DNA of 64,000 nucleotides from Salarchaeum sp. JOR-1 (GCF_007833275.1 NZ_CP042241.1:558001-622000), one strand, 5' to 3'. Positions 1-8,629 are shown, counted from the stretch's first letter. The notes: generated by a model not told the origin, from the letters alone. A program made the numbers and translations.

Positions 1-1168
1 GCGTGTTCCGGACGGCGCGCGCGTGCCGGGAGTCGCTCGTGCGGCCGCCGACGGTACCGACTTCGGGATACCGGGGGACGAGTTCGTTGAAGCCGTGCGC
101 GCGCCCCACGTCGTCCACGATGTCGACGGCGTGCAGCACGTCCACCCGGTACGGCGGGACTTCGACGTCGTAGTCCACGCCGTCTCCCCAGACTTCGGTT
201 TCGACGCCCAGTCCGGCGCGCTCCATGTAGTCCACGACCTCGTCCTCACTGAGGTCGACGCCGAGCAGGGTCTCGATGCGGTCGTGCGTGACGTGTTTCT
301 CCGTCGTCTCGAAGTCGGGGCGGACGAGCGTGCGGTCGGGGTACTCGACGTCCACGGACTCGATCTGGCCGCCGCGGGCGGAGAGGGCGTAGCAGAGGAT
401 GACGCACATCTTGTCGATGGTCCACTGGTCGGTCCCGGTGAGTTCGATGAAGAGGTCGCGGGAGTCCGTGGTGACCTCGGTGCGGCGGCCGTTGATGACG
501 GGCGGGAAGCTGAACAGCCCGAGGTCGTCGTAGATGGCCGGATAGGTGTCGTGGCCCTCGACGAGGTCGGCGTACGTCTCGCCCGTGGGGTGGTCGGTGA
601 GCACCTCGTCGGGCGTGAGTTCGCGGTCGGAGTCGAGCGCGACGAACGTGTCGCCGTCCGGGCTGACGCCGCGGTACTCGACGGAGTTGTGGTCGTCGGC
701 GGCGTCGGGGCCGAGCGCGCCGCCCTTGAGCATCGTGAGGTCGTGGATGCCGATAGCGCCCTTCGCGCGCTTGCGCCCCATCGTCGCGTGCAGTTTCTCC
801 TGGAGTTGGATGAGGGAGTCGAGCGCGTCCTCGCTGAGGTTCACGTCCCGGACGACGGCGCCGGTGACGTACGGCCGGTAGTCGGGGACGGAGTCGTCCA
901 CTTCGATCGTCCACTCGGCGTCGTTCGCGTCGGGTACGAAGATGCCGCGGGTGTCGCCGTACTGGTAGCGCAGGGAGCGCGCGACGCCCTCGACGCTCAG
1001 GCGGTCGAGTCGGTCGGGCGCGAACTCCAGTTGGAACGCGCCGCCGTCGGTTTCGCCCTCGAATTCGAGGCCGAGCGCGAACAGGTCGTCCTTCAGTTCG
1101 TCGTCCGATTTCTCGTCGTGGCCCGTGAGCGTGCGGAGTTCGTCGGGGTCGATGTCGACGACGACCAT
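1..1168 (-). CDS. pheT: Phenylalanyl-tRNA synthetase beta subunit, C-terminus cut by window edge
   Basis: This is the beta subunit of the cytosolic heterotetrameric PheRS, which charges tRNA-Phe together with PheS. It is open from the ATG at 1168 to the window edge, giving 389 codons of an expected 550-600. The N-terminus begins MVVVDIDPDELRTLTG, typical of archaeal PheT. Downstream there is the B3/B4-type region with GRKRAKGAIGIHDL (Gly-rich editing/binding segment) and then the B5 region. The start codon overlaps the pheS stop (ATGA), so the two are translationally coupled and share the Phe-rich leader upstream of pheS. The missing part lies to the left of the window. Identity is secure from family resemblance and operon position. 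Confidence 0.95.
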   Translation of the reverse strand, partial: MVVVDIDPDELRTLTGHDEKSDDELKDDLFALGLEFEGETDGGAFQLEFAPDRLDRLSVEGVARSLRYQYGDTRGIFVPDANDAEWTIEVDDSVPDYRPYVTGAVVRDVNLSEDALDSLIQLQEKLHATMGRKRAKGAIGIHDLTMLKGGALGPDAADDHNSVEYRGVSPDGDTFVALDSDRELTPDEVLTDHPTGETYADLVEGHDTYPAIYDDLGLFSFPPVINGRRTEVTTDSRDLFIELTGTDQWTIDKMCVILCYALSARGGQIESVDVEYPDRTLVRPDFETTEKHVTHDRIETLLGVDLSEDEVVDYMERAGLGVETEVWGDGVDYDVEVPPYRVDVLHAVDIVDDVGRAHGFNELVPRYPEVGTVGGRTSDSRHARAVRNT

Positions 1169-2676
1169 CAGTACAGCACCTCCTCGCCGCGGAGGTAGTC
1201 GAGGTCGACGAGCGTCCCGTGCACGTCCCGGATGTCCTCCGCGCCGGTGACGAGCATCATCAGACGCTCCAAGGCGAGCCCCCACGCCATCACGTCGCAG
1301 TCCACGCCGAGCGGCTCCAGGACTTCGGGCCGGAAGATGCCGGAGTTCCCGATCTCGATGATTTCGCCCGTGCGGGGGTGTCGGCCGAACAGTTCGAACG
1401 ACGGCTCCGTGTAGGGATTGTAGTGGGGTTTGAACGTCACGTCCTCGATTCCGAACTGGCTGTAGAACTCCGTGAAGGTTCCCATGAGGTCTCTGACGCT
1501 GAGGTCGTCCGCCATCACCCAGCCCTCTATCTGGAAGAATTCGAGGAGGTGCGTGGCGTCGAGCGTGTCGTTCCGGTACACTTTCTCGACGCTGAAGTAC
1601 CGCTGCGGGGGTTCGAGGTCGCCCTCGGCCTCCCCGGAGAGGTAGCGCATGGAGAGGGAGGTGGTGTGCCCGCGGAGGTCGAGGCCGCGCGCCATCTCCT
1701 CCGTCCACGGGCTGTGGTAGCCCTCGCCGTCGTCGCCGACGCCCTGGCGGTGTGCGTCCTCGACCCGGGAGACGAGGTCGTCGGGGAGGTCGCGGATTTC
1801 GCTCGGCTGGGAGAGCGCGAACTGGTCCCAGTGGGTGCGCGCGGGATGGTCTTGGGGCATGAACAGCGCGTCGTTGATCCAGAACTCGGCGTCGACGTGC
1901 GGGCCCGCCATCTCCTGGAAGCCCATGCCGACGAGCACGTCCTTGACGTTCTCCGCCATCTCGCGGAGCGGGTGAGTGCGGCCGGGGTTCACGTCCTCCG
2001 CGGCGGCTTCCACGTCGTACGACCGAAAGTCGGCGTCCCGCCACTCGCCGGAGGAGAGCACGTCGGGCGTGAGCTGTCCGAGGCCGCCCTCGGTTTCGAC
2101 GCCCTCCATGAGCGCGGTGACGCCCGCCTCGGTGAGCTGGACAGTTCGGACGGTTCGCTCGGAGCGCGAGACGAGATCGCGGCGGACGAGCGCGTCCACA
2201 GCGGACTCGTCGGTGACGGGTTCGCCGTCGGCGAGGCTCGCGAGCGCCGCGGCCTCCCCGTCGCTGTCGGGGTCGGCGTCGGGGTTCGCGGCGACGCTCC
2301 CGGCGTCGATGGTGCCGTAGCCCTTCCGCGCGAGGTTCGACAGCGCGATGTCCACCTGCGGGCCGTCCAGGCCGGCGCGTCCGAGGAGTTCCCCGAGCGA
2401 CACGGAGTCGTCGGTCGCGCCCGCCTCGACGGCCGCCCGGTAGAGCCGAACCTCGGGCAGGCCGTCGTCGAGGTACTCGCGGGCTTCCTCGGTGAGTTCG
2501 AGTTCCTCCTCGACCGTCTCAGTGACGGAGAGCAAGCCTGCTTCTTCGAGTTCGAACGCCGCGCCCGTCACCGTCTCCGGCGGCAGGTCGGCGTCGTCCG
2601 CGATGTCGTCGATTCGCCTGGGTTCGTCGGCGCTCGCGGTTTCGAGCACCGCGAGCTGATGTCGTGGCAGTTGCAT
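1168..2676 (-). CDS. pheS: Phenylalanyl-tRNA synthetase alpha subunit
   Basis: This is the catalytic alpha subunit of PheRS, 502 aa. A winged-helix-like N-terminal region (about residues 1-80, beginning MQLPRHQLAVL) is followed from about residue 230 by the class II catalytic core, with GFQEMAGPHVDAEFWINDAL, HPARTHWDQF and the motif 3 segment GLALERLMMLVTG near the C-terminus. An upstream in-frame extension to 2856 exists. I chose the ATG at 2676 because the family N-terminus begins there and the extension runs through the leader-peptide region. pheT follows with a 4-nt overlap. Regulation is probably by the leader at 2677-2873. No key motif is missing. Confidence 0.96.
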   Translation of the reverse strand: MQLPRHQLAVLETASADEPRRIDDIADDADLPPETVTGAAFELEEAGLLSVTETVEEELELTEEAREYLDDGLPEVRLYRAAVEAGATDDSVSLGELLGRAGLDGPQVDIALSNLARKGYGTIDAGSVAANPDADPDSDGEAAALASLADGEPVTDESAVDALVRRDLVSRSERTVRTVQLTEAGVTALMEGVETEGGLGQLTPDVLSSGEWRDADFRSYDVEAAAEDVNPGRTHPLREMAENVKDVLVGMGFQEMAGPHVDAEFWINDALFMPQDHPARTHWDQFALSQPSEIRDLPDDLVSRVEDAHRQGVGDDGEGYHSPWTEEMARGLDLRGHTTSLSMRYLSGEAEGDLEPPQRYFSVEKVYRNDTLDATHLLEFFQIEGWVMADDLSVRDLMGTFTEFYSQFGIEDVTFKPHYNPYTEPSFELFGRHPRTGEIIEIGNSGIFRPEVLEPLGVDCDVMAWGLALERLMMLVTGAEDIRDVHGTLVDLDYLRGEEVLY

Positions 2677-2764
2677 TGTGCGTGTGCGCGTAGAGTACTC
2701 GGAAAGCGGTTCCGATGCCCGCACGAGCGGTTTCGGCGCCGACCGGCCGGCGCGTCCACCCTCG
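2677..2764 (-). promoter_or_regulatory. Candidate attenuator structures between Phe leader peptide and pheS
   Basis: On the minus strand, after the leader-peptide stop, the transcript can form a 6-bp stem GCGCCG/CGGCGC (2736-2741 with 2748-2753) and a 5-bp stem CGGAA/TTCCG (2700-2704 with 2710-2714) about 24 bases before the pheS ATG. The segment at 2738-2743 can alternatively pair with GCCGAC at 2798-2803 inside the leader ORF, just upstream of the Phe codons. A further stem CGGGT/ACCCG (2768-2772 with 2782-2786) brackets the Phe codons themselves. No T-run follows any of the stems, so control could be of translation initiation rather than intrinsic termination. The pairings are read by eye and no folding energy was computed. 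Confidence 0.55.
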
Positions 2765-2842
2765 TCACGGGTCGAAAAAGAACCCGAACCCCGGACCGTC
2801 GGCTTCGCGAACGATGCGGCGCGCGTGGGATTCGGACGCCAT
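2765..2842 (-). CDS. Phe-rich leader peptide of the pheST operon
   Basis: This is a 25-codon ORF, ATG to TGA, ending in GPGFGFFFDP. Four of its last seven residues are Phe (codons 19, 21, 22 and 23), and one uses TTT. It lies between the trpS1 stop at 2881 and the pheS start at 2676 and has its own TATA-like TTTT box 26-29 bases before its ATG, which fits a leaderless transcript. A short ORF rich in the cognate amino acid in front of an aminoacyl-tRNA synthetase operon matches bacterial attenuation leaders such as pheST of enterobacteria. That role here is inference. It has not been shown to be translated, but the agreement of position, promoter spacing and Phe content argues against chance. 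Confidence 0.75.
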   Translation of the reverse strand: MASESHARRIVREADGPGFGFFFDP

Positions 2843-2866
2843 GCTCGAATCGTCAACCGTCGGCGG

Positions 2867-2873
2867 CAAAAGC
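2867..2873 (-). promoter_or_regulatory. Promoter (TATA-like) of Phe leader-pheST transcript
   Basis: On the minus strand the sequence reads GCTTTTG, with the T-run 26-29 bases upstream of the leader-peptide ATG at 2842. That spacing puts transcription start at or next to the ATG, as expected for leaderless haloarchaeal mRNAs. The box sits right after the trpS1 stop codon, so pheST is an independent transcription unit. Confidence 0.6.
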
Positions 2874-2880
2874 GTGTCGT

Positions 2881-4434
2881 CTACGCCCGCGTGGACGTGA
2901 GCTGGATGTCCGCGTCCTCCAGGAGGTCTTCGACTTCCGCGCGTTTCTCCTGGTGGTCGGCGAGGAACTCCCGCATCAGTTCGGCGGCCTGTTCCTTGCA
3001 GTCCCCGCAGAGGCGGTCGCCGTTCCGGCACTCCTCGTACACGCGCTCGGCGAACTCGTCGTCGTCCGCCGCGAGGAGGTACGCGTACAGTTCGTAGACG
3101 GGGCAGTCGTCGGGCCGGCCGCCCTTCTCGCGCTGTTCCTCGGCGCTCTGCCGGCCGCCCGTCGTCGCCGACTTGACCTTCTCGTAGCCCGTCTCGGGGT
3201 CGTCGAGGAGGCTGATGTGGCTGGCGGGAATCGAGGAGCTCATTTTCCCGCCCGTGAGCCCCGTCATGAACCGGTGGTAGACCGAAGAGGGCGGGACGAA
3301 CCCGTACCCGCCGTGTTCGACCTCTACGTCCTGTGCGAGGTCGCGCGCCTCGGCCTCGGTGAGGTCGAACGCGTCCACGTGCCCCTCGAACACGCGTTTC
3401 TCGCCCTCGACGGCGTCGATGAGCGCCTCGAACGCGTCGTCCGTGGCGTTCCGGTCGAAGAAGCGGGTGCGGGGGCGAAGCGGTTCCATCCCGGCGTTCT
3501 CCAGTTTCTCGATCGTGGCGGAGAGCATCGCTTCGTCCACGCCCTCGGGGAACGCGTCGACGCCTCGGTCGGCGAGCCACTCCGCGGCCTCGACACACCG
3601 CGGCGTCTCGGCGTCGTCCGCGTACTCCTCGCGGGCGTCGTAGGCGCGCGCGACCAGCGGGCGTTCGTCGTCGGTGAGCTCGAAACTCGCGTACGCCTCA
3701 GTGACCTTGAAGTATCGAGCCCGGGACGCGAGGTCGCGCGCGAGTCGAATGTGGGGGTCTTGGTCGGGGCCGACGGGAATCACGGTCGGCTTCGGCTCGT
3801 CCAACTGCGGGTAGAGGATGTCCGCCATCTGCGTGACGACGGACTGCATGTGCGAGACGTCCGTCTCGCCGCCGAACCCGTAGATGGCTTCGAGCTCGCT
3901 GAAGTTCGCTTCCGCGCCGAGTTCGAACGCCAAGTCCTGGAGTTCGCGGTTCTCCGACTGCCGGTACAGTGTCCCTTCTTCGGGGTCGAATCCGAGCGCG
4001 AGCAGGCTCAGGAGGTAGTTCCGCGAGTGTTCGTCTATCTCCTCCCAGGTGAGGCCGCGCGCGGCGTTCGCTTCCAGGTCGGCGATGAGCGCGTACGCGT
4101 CCCCGCCCTGCTCTTGATGCCAGATTATCTCGTCGAACACGAGCTTGTGCCCGATGTGGGGGTCGCCGGTCGGCATGAACCCGGAGAGCGCCGCGAACGG
4201 TTCGTCCGCGCGCATCGCGTCGAGAACGCGGCGGTAATCCCGGTGGCCGAAGATGATGGCGCGCCGCATCAGGTAGTGGGGGTTCGGCACCTCGTCGAGG
4301 AGGTCGTCGAACGCCTCGATGCCGAACTCGCCGAACAGTTTCTCGTAGTCGGAGACGGTCGACGACCCCCAGGGGTCGAGGGTGACGTCGTCCGCGCCGG
4401 CCGTGCCGTCGTCGCGTGGTGTGTCGTCAGTCAT
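2881..4434 (-). CDS. trpS1: Tryptophanyl-tRNA synthetase, Fe-S-motif form (TrpS1)
   Basis: This class I aminoacyl-tRNA synthetase (517 aa) charges tRNA-Trp. HIGH is at residues 93-96 (DPHIGHK) and KMSSS at 397-401. Near the C-terminus are Cys444, Cys469, Cys476 and Cys479, spaced C-x24-C-x6-C-x2-C. This resembles the C-x22-C-x6-C-x2-C iron-sulfur motif known from Thermotoga TrpRS, so a 4Fe-4S cluster is likely (inference). I chose the ATG at 4434 because it overlaps the endA stop by 4 nt and gives the family-length protein. The longer in-frame extension runs inside endA. It is co-transcribed with endA and the zinc-ribbon gene upstream. A second, cysteine-free TrpRS lies at 25239-26360. Confidence 0.95.
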   Translation of the reverse strand: MTDDTPRDDGTAGADDVTLDPWGSSTVSDYEKLFGEFGIEAFDDLLDEVPNPHYLMRRAIIFGHRDYRRVLDAMRADEPFAALSGFMPTGDPHIGHKLVFDEIIWHQEQGGDAYALIADLEANAARGLTWEEIDEHSRNYLLSLLALGFDPEEGTLYRQSENRELQDLAFELGAEANFSELEAIYGFGGETDVSHMQSVVTQMADILYPQLDEPKPTVIPVGPDQDPHIRLARDLASRARYFKVTEAYASFELTDDERPLVARAYDAREEYADDAETPRCVEAAEWLADRGVDAFPEGVDEAMLSATIEKLENAGMEPLRPRTRFFDRNATDDAFEALIDAVEGEKRVFEGHVDAFDLTEAEARDLAQDVEVEHGGYGFVPPSSVYHRFMTGLTGGKMSSSIPASHISLLDDPETGYEKVKSATTGGRQSAEEQREKGGRPDDCPVYELYAYLLAADDDEFAERVYEECRNGDRLCGDCKEQAAELMREFLADHQEKRAEVEDLLEDADIQLTSTRA

Positions 4435-5462
4435 GGAGTGAGTCGGGAGACCGCGAGCCAGTCGGGTGAATCCTGTGCGTCCAGCGCAAAAACCATTCGC
4501 TTCCGCACGCCGTGCGCGAGCCGGACGTCGAGCGCCACGTCCCGCGGGGAGAACGTGTGGTCGGCGGGGAGCGAGCGCACGAGCCAGGGGGAGTGTCCGA
4601 GGTTGTCGGCGTCCTCGATGTCGTGGTAGACGCGGAAGTCCGCGCCGAACTTGAACCCGGTCTTGGGCGTGTAGCCGGCGTCGCGGAGCGCGCGGTACGC
4701 GCGGAGCCGGCGGTCGAACCGGCCGCCCTCGGCGTCCCGGCCGCGCTCGACGACGGCTTCGACGCCGCCCTCGACGGACAGCGCGCCGACCGCGGCGAGG
4801 TGCGCGGCCTCCACGAGCGACAGCTGGAGCGGCGCGTGCTCGGCGGCGCGTCCCGTGAGCGGCTGGCCGTAGAAGAACTCGTGGTGGAGGCGTTCGGGCG
4901 GCTCCCAGACCACGACGCGGTCGTCGAGGAGCACGCCGTCGGCCGCGGGCGGCGTCTCCGGCGTGTCGTCGGGGACCGCGAGGCGTTCGGTCTCGAAGTA
5001 CGTGATGTCGCTCTCCTCGTCCACGACGGCGAGCGTCACGTCCCCGAGCGCGCTCGCGGCCACGTCGGCGCGTTCGCTCACGGTGCGAATCCGGTACGCC
5101 TCCGTGTCGTCCCACGGGCCGTCCCCGCGCGGGTAGACCACGAAGTCGATCCCCTCCGAATCGTCGACCCAGCCGTCGCGGGCGGGCGAGAGGTAGAACC
5201 CGCGGTCGCGGAGGTCGGCGTACACGACGAACCGCGCGCCGAACCCCGCGTTCTGTCGGGCGAGGTAGTCCGCGAACCCGCAGTCGTTCCCGTCGACTTC
5301 GACGGCGTCGAGGTCGCCGCGGAACAGGAGGTGGGCGGCCTCGACGGGCGCGAGCACCACGTCGTCGCCGTCCCGCGGCCGCCCGTACCCACGGGAGTCG
5401 TAGAAGCGCTGACGGGCGTCCCCGCCGACGTGGACGAGTCCGTCGCGCGCGTGTCCGTTCAT
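4431..5462 (-). CDS. endA: tRNA-intron endonuclease EndA (tandem-repeat form)
   Basis: EndA cleaves bulge-helix-bulge motifs to remove introns from tRNA and rRNA precursors. The 343-aa length is about twice a single archaeal EndA unit, as in the fused homodimeric form of haloarchaea. The C-terminal half holds the catalytic set: Tyr in GADFRVY, His in LGHSPWLVR and Lys in GVRKRMVFAL. The N-terminal half repeats the fold (GFGARFVVYADLRDRGFYL) with degenerate catalytic positions. It is followed by trpS1 with an ATGA overlap. Known haloarchaeal tRNA-Trp genes contain an intron, so the pairing links processing and charging of the same tRNA. It starts 25 nt after the stop of the upstream zinc-ribbon gene. 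Confidence 0.93.
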   Translation of the reverse strand: MNGHARDGLVHVGGDARQRFYDSRGYGRPRDGDDVVLAPVEAAHLLFRGDLDAVEVDGNDCGFADYLARQNAGFGARFVVYADLRDRGFYLSPARDGWVDDSEGIDFVVYPRGDGPWDDTEAYRIRTVSERADVAASALGDVTLAVVDEESDITYFETERLAVPDDTPETPPAADGVLLDDRVVVWEPPERLHHEFFYGQPLTGRAAEHAPLQLSLVEAAHLAAVGALSVEGGVEAVVERGRDAEGGRFDRRLRAYRALRDAGYTPKTGFKFGADFRVYHDIEDADNLGHSPWLVRSLPADHTFSPRDVALDVRLAHGVRKRMVFALDAQDSPDWLAVSRLTP

Positions 5463-5487
5463 GGGCGCTGAGAGGCCGCCGAGCGCC

Positions 5488-6210
5488 CTATTGGTTGCGG
5501 TCGCAGGTCGCGTCCAGACACCGCCGGCCGCTCGGCGTGTCGAACGCGGGGAGGCCGCAGTCGCAGGCGCCGTCCACGACCCCGGACGGGATTCGGTAGA
5601 CGGCGTCGCAGTCCGGGCAGACGGCGTCGAGCGCGCGCCGCCGCTCGATGCCGAGGAGACTCCCGCAGCGACACGTCCACTCGGCGTCGAACGCGCCGAT
5701 AACGGCGTCGTCGAGGGAGTCGCAGGTGCGGTCGAGACAGCATTCGAAGGTGTCGCCGCGGTCGGCGCGGAAGGTGGGCAGCCCGCAGTCCTCGCAGGTG
5801 GTCTCGGTGAGCGTCGCGTCCCGGGGGAGCGCGTAGGCGGTGCGACAGCCGAGGCAGGTGACGCGCGCGCCGTCCCGAACGAGCGTGCTGGCGCAGTCCG
5901 GGCACGTGCCGACGGTGGGGCCGGCGGGCGTGACGGGATAATGCGCGCTCCCGTAGTCGGCGTTCGAGTCGACGCGGAGGCGTTCCTCGTTCTTCGTCGC
6001 GACGAGCGCGAACCCGGACGTGTCGCGTTCGAACTGCACGGAGTTCGGGCGGGTGAGCCACGCGGCCGGCTGGTAGCCGGCGTCGTCGTGGACGAGGACG
6101 GTGTTGTCGGGTTTCACGAGCACGACGACTTCGCCGCGCTGGGTGGTGGTGCGGCCGTTCTCGTACGTGACGGTGCAGTCGCCGGCGAGGACGCGGGTGG
6201 AGTCCTGCAT
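5488..6210 (-). CDS. NucS/DUF91-like N-terminal domain protein with four zinc ribbons
   Basis: This is a 240-aa protein of uncertain role. Residues 1-70 (TRVLAGDCTVTYENGRTTTQ, then a segment ending AAWLTRP) resemble the beta-rich N-terminal domain of NucS-type (DUF91) endonucleases. The nuclease domain itself is absent. The rest carries repeated cysteine pairs: CPDC/CLGC, CEDC/CCLDRTC, CRC/CPDC and CDC/CLDATC. The second and fourth resemble topoisomerase I C4 zinc fingers. I infer a DNA- or RNA-binding function. It is the first gene of the operon with endA and trpS1, 25 nt before endA, so a role in RNA processing is also possible. The start ATG at 6210 is the only good choice. Confidence 0.6.
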   Translation of the reverse strand: MQDSTRVLAGDCTVTYENGRTTTQRGEVVVLVKPDNTVLVHDDAGYQPAAWLTRPNSVQFERDTSGFALVATKNEERLRVDSNADYGSAHYPVTPAGPTVGTCPDCASTLVRDGARVTCLGCRTAYALPRDATLTETTCEDCGLPTFRADRGDTFECCLDRTCDSLDDAVIGAFDAEWTCRCGSLLGIERRRALDAVCPDCDAVYRIPSGVVDGACDCGLPAFDTPSGRRCLDATCDRNQ

Positions 6211-6249
6211 ACCGCGGGGTGGCCGCGGCTTCCTACGTGAACTCTCGGC

Positions 6250-8589
6250 CTACGCCACGCGCACCGTTCGCGTCTCGGAGACGGGCAGGAGCGGGAGGTC
6301 GGGGAAGACGACTTCGACCTCGTAGGTGAGTTCGTCCGCGCTCGCGCCGAACACGCCCACGGGAACCTGGAGGGAGTCCGTGAGGAACGCGGTCTTCTCG
6401 GTCATCTCGGTGTCGTTCACGCGCACGCTCACGTACGCGCTCGCGCCGCCGCCGTCGTTCGTCACCGCGACCTCGCACAGCTCGTTCTCGCCGAGCGCGA
6501 TGGCGTCGGGGAAGTCGCCCCAGTCGAAGCCTACCCGGGGGGCGTCGGTCGCCTGCTCGTACACGCTCTCCGCGACGCCGCCGGAGAGCCCGGCGTCCAC
6601 GAGGCCCTCGACGCCCGCGTCGTAGGCGTCCGCCGGCGTCTCGATTCCCTCGTCGGCGAGTTTGTGCGCGCGGCCCGCGCCAACGCCGTCCAGGGCGGTG
6701 AGGCCGACGGCCCGCCGGGGGACGCCGGTGTCGATGCGCGCCTCCAGTCGGTGCGCGAGGTTCGCGCCGCGCGGGCGGTCGAAGCGCTCGAAGAACTCCG
6801 CGAGCGCCGCGAGCAGCCGGAGCGCGTTCTGCGTGATGACCCAGGCGTCGCTCCGGAGTTCGGGCGGCACGCTCCCCCGCGTGTTGGCGTAGAGGATTGC
6901 GAGCACCTTCCGCGGGCCGGATTCGAGGTCGCTCCCGCGGTCGCGGAGCGAGGACTGGATCGCGTCCCGTTCGGACTGCCGGGCGCTCACGCTGTCGAAC
7001 TCGCGGGCGGACGCGACCGCCGCGAGTATCGCTTCCTCGTCGAGGGCGTCGTTCGTCGCGAGGTCGTGGAAGGCCTCGGCGGTCTCCATCCGGAGGTAGT
7101 ACGTCGAGGTGAGAATACCGAGTGTGGTCGCCGAGAGGCCGAGGTCGTCGTCGGCTTCGACGAACCCGCGGCCGCGGAGGGTGTCGAGGTGGTCGCGGAC
7201 GCGGTCGCGGAGCCCGGCGAAGTCGTAGTCGTCGGGTTCGGACTGCGCGCGGTGGTAGTAGAACGTGGTTTCGAGCCAGTCCATCACGTCGCCGACGCCG
7301 CGGATGGTGCCCATCGCCACCTCCGCGTTCAGGTGTTCGGGGAGGCTGTCCGCGAGCCGGGACTCTATCTCCTTTCCCTCCCGGAGCAGGCGGCGGTACT
7401 TGTCGGCGTCCGACGTGTCGCAGACGACCCAGCCGTAGCCCACGTCGTCGTAGCCGGGGCGGCCCGCGCGGCCGAGCATCTGGAGCACGTCGAGCGGGCT
7501 CATGTCCACTTCGCCCTCGAGGGGGTCGTGGAGTTTCGTGTCCCGTATCACGACGCAGCGCGCGGGGAGGTTGACGCCCCACGCGAGCGTCGAGGTGGAG
7601 AAGAGGAGTTCGATTTTGCCCTCGCGGAACCACTGCTCGACGAGGTTCTTGTCGTTCGTGGAGAGCCCGGCGTGGTGGAACGCGACGCCGTCCAGCACGG
7701 ACTTCCGGAGCGTGCTGTTGTCCAACTGCTCGCTCTCGGTGTGGAAGTCGTAGTCGCCGCGCGCGCCCATCGGGATGTCGCGTTCCGCGATCTCGTCCCG
7801 GGACTTCTTCGCGGCCTGCACGGTGTCCTGGCGGCTGGAGACGAACACCAAGGCCTGCCCGTCCTCGCGCAGGTGGGGTTCCGCGAGGTCGAGCGCGGTA
7901 AAGAGCCGCCTGTACTTGTCGGCGAAGGCGTTGTCGCCGTGCGTGTACGTCCGCACGTCCGCGTGCAGGTCGACGGGCCGGTAGTCGTCCCCGAACTCGA
8001 ACGTCGTCTCCGGGGGCGCGTCGAGCCAGTTCGCCACGTCGCCGATGTTCGGCATCGTCGCGGAGAGCGCGACGACCCGGGGGTCGCAGAGCCGCCGCAT
8101 CCGCGCGACCACGACTTCGAGCACCGACCCGCGGTGTTCGGAGTCGAGGAGGTGGACTTCGTCGATGACCACGAGGTCTACGTCCGTGACGAACGAGTAC
8201 CGGGGACTGTCGTGTTTTCGAGTGGCGGAGTCGAGTTTCTCCGGCGTCATCACGAGCACGTCCGCGCGCTCGGCGCGCCGGGGGTTCAGGTCGCGTTCGC
8301 CCGTGACGACGTACACGGAGTAGCCGAGGGATTCGAAGCGCTCCCACTCCGATTCCTTCTCGTTGGTGAGCGCGCGCAGGGGCGCGATGAACACCGCGGT
8401 GCCGCTCTCGCGGAGGGTCTTGCAGATGGCGAGTTCGGCGAGCGCGGTCTTCCCGGACCCGGTCGGTGCGGACGCGACGACGTTCTCCGAGGTGTCGAGG
8501 AGCGCCGGCGCGGCCTCGGACTGCATCTCGTTGAACTCCTCGAAGGGGAAGGCGTCCGCGAACTCCGGAACCGCTTCGGCGACCTCCAT
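6250..8589 (-). CDS. Ski2/Hel308-like DEAD/DEAH-box helicase
   Basis: This is a 779-aa superfamily 2 helicase. Walker A is APTGSGKTAL at residues 41-50, the DEVH box is at 143-146, motif III is SATMPN and motif VI is QMLGRAGRPGYD. Then come a winged-helix/ratchet region, a helix-hairpin-helix segment (GVGAGRAHKLADEG) and a C-terminal beta-rich Sec63/FN3-like region (VGFDWGDFPDAIALGENELC). The architecture matches Ski2-like helicases related to Hel308 and Brr2, which unwind branched DNA or structured RNA. The substrate cannot be decided from sequence. It runs in the same direction as the zinc-ribbon gene 39 nt downstream and could be in its operon. Confidence 0.9.
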   Translation of the reverse strand: MEVAEAVPEFADAFPFEEFNEMQSEAAPALLDTSENVVASAPTGSGKTALAELAICKTLRESGTAVFIAPLRALTNEKESEWERFESLGYSVYVVTGERDLNPRRAERADVLVMTPEKLDSATRKHDSPRYSFVTDVDLVVIDEVHLLDSEHRGSVLEVVVARMRRLCDPRVVALSATMPNIGDVANWLDAPPETTFEFGDDYRPVDLHADVRTYTHGDNAFADKYRRLFTALDLAEPHLREDGQALVFVSSRQDTVQAAKKSRDEIAERDIPMGARGDYDFHTESEQLDNSTLRKSVLDGVAFHHAGLSTNDKNLVEQWFREGKIELLFSTSTLAWGVNLPARCVVIRDTKLHDPLEGEVDMSPLDVLQMLGRAGRPGYDDVGYGWVVCDTSDADKYRRLLREGKEIESRLADSLPEHLNAEVAMGTIRGVGDVMDWLETTFYYHRAQSEPDDYDFAGLRDRVRDHLDTLRGRGFVEADDDLGLSATTLGILTSTYYLRMETAEAFHDLATNDALDEEAILAAVASAREFDSVSARQSERDAIQSSLRDRGSDLESGPRKVLAILYANTRGSVPPELRSDAWVITQNALRLLAALAEFFERFDRPRGANLAHRLEARIDTGVPRRAVGLTALDGVGAGRAHKLADEGIETPADAYDAGVEGLVDAGLSGGVAESVYEQATDAPRVGFDWGDFPDAIALGENELCEVAVTNDGGGASAYVSVRVNDTEMTEKTAFLTDSLQVPVGVFGASADELTYEVEVVFPDLPLLPVSETRTVRVA

Positions 8590-8629
8590 TGGTGTGGGGA
8601 AGCCGACGCCCGGGGAAAGGGGTTTCTCT

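Noticed and set aside
1219-4629. Long plus-strand frame opposite pheS and trpS1
   Set aside because: It is antisense to two certain genes, and its Val/Arg/Glu-rich translation is typical of shadow frames in GC-rich DNA.
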